Assembly (NCBI GenBank): GCA_964371615.1
Contig: CAYJMS010000007.1
Span: 1-64,000 of the forward strand
Direction: 5' to 3'
Length of the DNA: 64,000 bases
DNA from: SpSt-333 sp964371615
GTDB taxonomy: Bacteria > Bacteroidota > Ignavibacteria > UBA10030 > UBA8401
Shown here: positions 62,213 through 64,000 of the stretch, in pieces
How the letters are laid out: each line of letters opens with the position of its first letter
Numbering within the stretch: the first letter of the stretch is position 1
Translations under genes and position numbers: made by a program
The notes under the pieces: model-generated
Seen by the model: only the letters and a program-made list of their open reading frames with translations
Told to the model about the DNA's origin: nothing
The model's database searches: none

Positions 62213-63208
62213 ATGGAATTGTACGTCATCTTCATCATTTTCATAGCGCTGGTCTTCGACTTTTTGAACGGCATGAATGATGCCGCTAATTCAATTGCTA
62301 CCATTGTTTCCACAAGAGTACTATCTCCGCGATTAGCCGTATTGTGGGCAGCATTTTTCAATTTTGCCGCAGCATTCGGATTCGGAGTGGCCGTTGCGAC
62401 AACCATTGGTAAGGGAATCATTGATCCAAACATTGTTACACCAGACCTTATTCTCGGCGCTCTCATCGGTGCAATCGCCTGGACGCATTTCTGCACGCAC
62501 TATGGTTTTCCAATCAGCGTTTCCCATGCACTCATCGGTGGTTTGGCAGGTGCCGGCTTTTACAAAGCGGGGCTTGGCGCACTTAACATGTGGGGAATCG
62601 AAAAAGTTGTCCTATTTATCTTTCTGTCACCGGCTATTGGGATGGTAATTGCATTTATCTTGATGATCGCAGTGTATTGGATATTCAGAAATAATAATTC
62701 CAGGCAAATAGACAACTTTTTCCGCGTTGGACAATTACTATCATCCGCTGCTTATAGTCTCGGACACGGCACAAACGATGCACAAAAAACGATGGGTATC
62801 ATCACCATACTTTTATATTCAACCGGATATTTTCAAGGTGCCGAAATGTATGTTCCATGGTGGGTCATCATCATTGCACATACTGCCATCGGCTTAGGGA
62901 CATTGCTCGGAGGATGGAAAGTGGTTGGCACAATGGGAGTGAAAATAACGCATCTGAAACCGGTCCATGGTTTTTGCGCGGAGGGCGCAGGTTCTATTGT
63001 GCTGCTGGGAACTGCACTCGCTGGAATTCCCGTCAGCACCACACATACAATTGCCGGCGCGATTATGGGCGTCGGATCTACTCGACGACTATCGGCGGTC
63101 CGCTGGGGTATTGTCGGTAAGATGGTATTCGCTTGGGTCCTCACCATTCCTACATCGGCAATTATCGGCGCTTTAAGTTTTTGGATTGTGGAGATGATCC
63201 GAGGTTAA
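62213..63208 (+). CDS. pit: Low-affinity inorganic phosphate transporter (PiT family)
   Basis: 331 residues with about ten helices in two related halves. The PiT signature occurs twice, as FDFLNGMNDAANSIATIVSTR (about 14-34) and YSLGHGTNDAQKTMGII (about 181-197). Symports phosphate with metal or cation. The intergenic spacing, the DUF47 partner and the Pho-like repeat upstream form a coherent phosphate module ending at a terminator. Confidence 0.96.
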   Translation: MELYVIFIIFIALVFDFLNGMNDAANSIATIVSTRVLSPRLAVLWAAFFNFAAAFGFGVAVATTIGKGIIDPNIVTPDLILGALIGAIAWTHFCTHYGFPISVSHALIGGLAGAGFYKAGLGALNMWGIEKVVLFIFLSPAIGMVIAFILMIAVYWIFRNNNSRQIDNFFRVGQLLSSAAYSLGHGTNDAQKTMGIITILLYSTGYFQGAEMYVPWWVIIIAHTAIGLGTLLGGWKVVGTMGVKITHLKPVHGFCAEGAGSIVLLGTALAGIPVSTTHTIAGAIMGVGSTRRLSAVRWGIVGKMVFAWVLTIPTSAIIGALSFWIVEMIRG

Positions 63209-63229
63209 CGATTAAATCGAAAAATCGAT

Positions 63230-63260
63230 AACGGCCGTGAATGTTACGCGGCCGTTTTTT
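63230..63260 (+). terminator. Rho-independent terminator after pit
   Basis: AACGGCCG (63230-63237) pairs with CGGCCGTT (63249-63256), an 8-bp GC-rich stem with an 11-base loop followed by TTTTTT. It also lies just past the stop of the convergent PQQ-propeller gene, though the minus-strand tail is less T-rich. Confidence 0.88.
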
Positions 63261-64000
63261 ATTGTGTCGATTCCACCGATGTCATCACTCCGTCAAAGTC
63301 CGTTACAATTACATTTTTGCCACTCAACGGTAACACTGTATTTGTCACGCCCACACCTGTTTTATATTTCCACCGCAAGTGACCTGTTTTTCCGTCAACG
63401 GCGATGAGAAGACCGTTTTTGCTCGGGTAAAACAACACTCCATCCTTTTCTTTAATCATCGCTGAATTAATATCGTACCCGAATTGTGCGTTCAATCCCC
63501 AGATCACTTCAGGATAAGAACTTTTCGCCGAGAGAGCATAAAGAGAATCATTCATTGTCCTGACATAAACGCGTTTCCCATCGTCCGAGAGTCCGATTGT
63601 TTCCCGTACACGAAATTGATTTGTCCGCCAGACGGTAGTTCCCCGTTCGAGATCAATCGCCGTCATATATCGGTCCGGCGCAACGATAAATACTTTGCCA
63701 TGGGCGACAACCGGTTCGCACGCGGCGGCAGAGAGTAACGTTCCCTTTCTATCACTCCTCCACTTCCATACAAGATTTCCGGTGCGTGCATCGAGGCAAT
63801 ACAGATGTTCATCCCAAGCACCGAAGATAATCTTGCCATCATGGTATGCCGGAGTACATTCGACAAATCCGCCAATCCCGTCATATTCCCATGCCAGCGT
63901 TCCTTTGTTGACATCTATTGCCCTGAAAGTACCGTCACTGGCACCGATGTATGCTATTCCATTGCGAATAATGGGAGATGCAACAACCGATGCCTCAGTC
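63259..64000 (-). CDS. PQQ-like beta-propeller repeat protein, 5' part beyond window
   Basis: The open frame runs from the stop at 63259 to the right edge (247 codons, start not in window). The ATG at 63666 is internal. Repeated blades follow the pattern G.-Y-I-G-A-S-D-G-x-x-R-A-I-D-x-x-x-G-x-x-x-W: IGASDGTFRAIDVNKGTLAWE, then FGAWDEHLYCLDARTGNLVWK, TAIDLERGTTVWR and GLLIAVDGKTGHLRWK. This is the PQQ/BamB-like repeat. It may be a secreted or periplasmic propeller; enzyme or scaffold role cannot be told from the fragment. Confidence 0.85.
   Translation of the reverse strand, partial: TEASVVASPIIRNGIAYIGASDGTFRAIDVNKGTLAWEYDGIGGFVECTPAYHDGKIIFGAWDEHLYCLDARTGNLVWKWRSDRKGTLLSAAACEPVVAHGKVFIVAPDRYMTAIDLERGTTVWRTNQFRVRETIGLSDDGKRVYVRTMNDSLYALSAKSSYPEVIWGLNAQFGYDINSAMIKEKDGVLFYPSKNGLLIAVDGKTGHLRWKYKTGVGVTNTVLPLSGKNVIVTDFDGVMTSVESTQ

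Noticed and set aside
63259..63666. Complete 135-residue gene starting at 63666
   Set aside because: The same frame stays open with matching propeller repeats to the window edge, so this ATG is internal.
1..64000. CRISPR array, rRNA operon or prophage
   Set aside because: No spaced direct repeats, rRNA stretches, integrase, terminase or capsid genes were seen anywhere.

Overview
This 64 kb window is dense, ordinary bacterial chromosome with a low-to-mid GC feel. It has no rRNA, no CRISPR and no recognisable phage. The gene set suggests a Gram-negative member of the Fibrobacteres-Chlorobi-Bacteroidetes (FCB) group, perhaps near Ignavibacteria or Kapabacteria. The reasons are a type III glutamine synthetase, a secreted putative metalloprotease ending in a FlgD/type-IX-secretion-like tail, VCBS-repeat secreted proteins, a bacillithiol-type deacetylase, a BamD-like lipoprotein, a heptosyltransferase and haem A synthesis genes. 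This placement is inference from gene content only. A run of 10 Ns at 41718-41727 shows that the sequence is a scaffold, probably a draft or metagenome assembly.

Layout. 1-4.8 kb: partial tRNA-Lys and secG (minus), then a membrane metallophosphoesterase and a nucleoside-salvage run tdk-CNT transporter-purine nucleoside phosphorylase (plus). 4.8-8.5 kb: a POT-like MFS transporter, then DUF420-ctaB-ctaA for haem A and oxidase assembly (minus). 8.6-11.4 kb: a large secreted TolB-propeller/M28 peptidase/PDZ protein (plus). 11.4-17.7 kb (minus): hemerythrin, two small or membrane proteins, tryptophanase, apt, and lrp-glnN. 17.9-27.5 kb (minus): one long, tightly coupled gene string xseA-xseB-dxs-oxidoreductase-ribD-serine hydrolase-ribE-PASTA-rpe-nagA. 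27.6-29.0 kb (plus): bshB1-like deacetylase and a zinc-ribbon DUF2318 protein.

29.1-42.1 kb (minus): a cytochrome c maturation cluster ccmA-B-C-D-E-F, preceded by secreted proteins (HExxH protease, VCBS protein), a thioesterase, a BamD-like lipoprotein, a CapA-like protein, an orphan, and a glutamate dehydrogenase interrupted by the assembly gap. The cytochrome c system appears to be the rarer variant in which CcmE carries Cys-x-x-x-Tyr instead of His-x-x-x-Tyr, and no ccmG or ccmH is present here. ccmD is a 44-residue gene that is easily missed.

42.2-59.2 kb (minus): nitrilase-family hydrolase, TPM/aroF/TPM/lemA, a beta-oxidation/butanoyl-CoA trio (thiolase, 3-hydroxyacyl-CoA dehydrogenase, acyl-CoA dehydrogenase), rho, folC, asnS, nadA, a GT9 glycosyltransferase, a deoxynucleoside kinase, folK-folB and gltX. 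59.4-64 kb: an rRNA/tRNA methyltransferase (plus), a Tat-exported dipeptide epimerase (minus), a phosphate module DUF47-pit (plus) preceded by a TTAACA direct repeat resembling a Pho box, and the 3' part of a PQQ-like beta-propeller protein running off the window (minus).

I found no convincing new multi-gene system. The best leads are the Cys-type CcmE cluster, the foreign sequence at the gap inside glutamate dehydrogenase, the candidate Pho box, the non-canonical class A beta-lactamase-like protein inside the riboflavin genes, and the zinc-ribbon/DUF2318 fusion beside bshB1. Stretches over 300 bases without a gene do not occur; the longest gaps (61-243, 50530-50714, 59198-59363, 61381-61549) hold terminators, leaders or divergent promoters.
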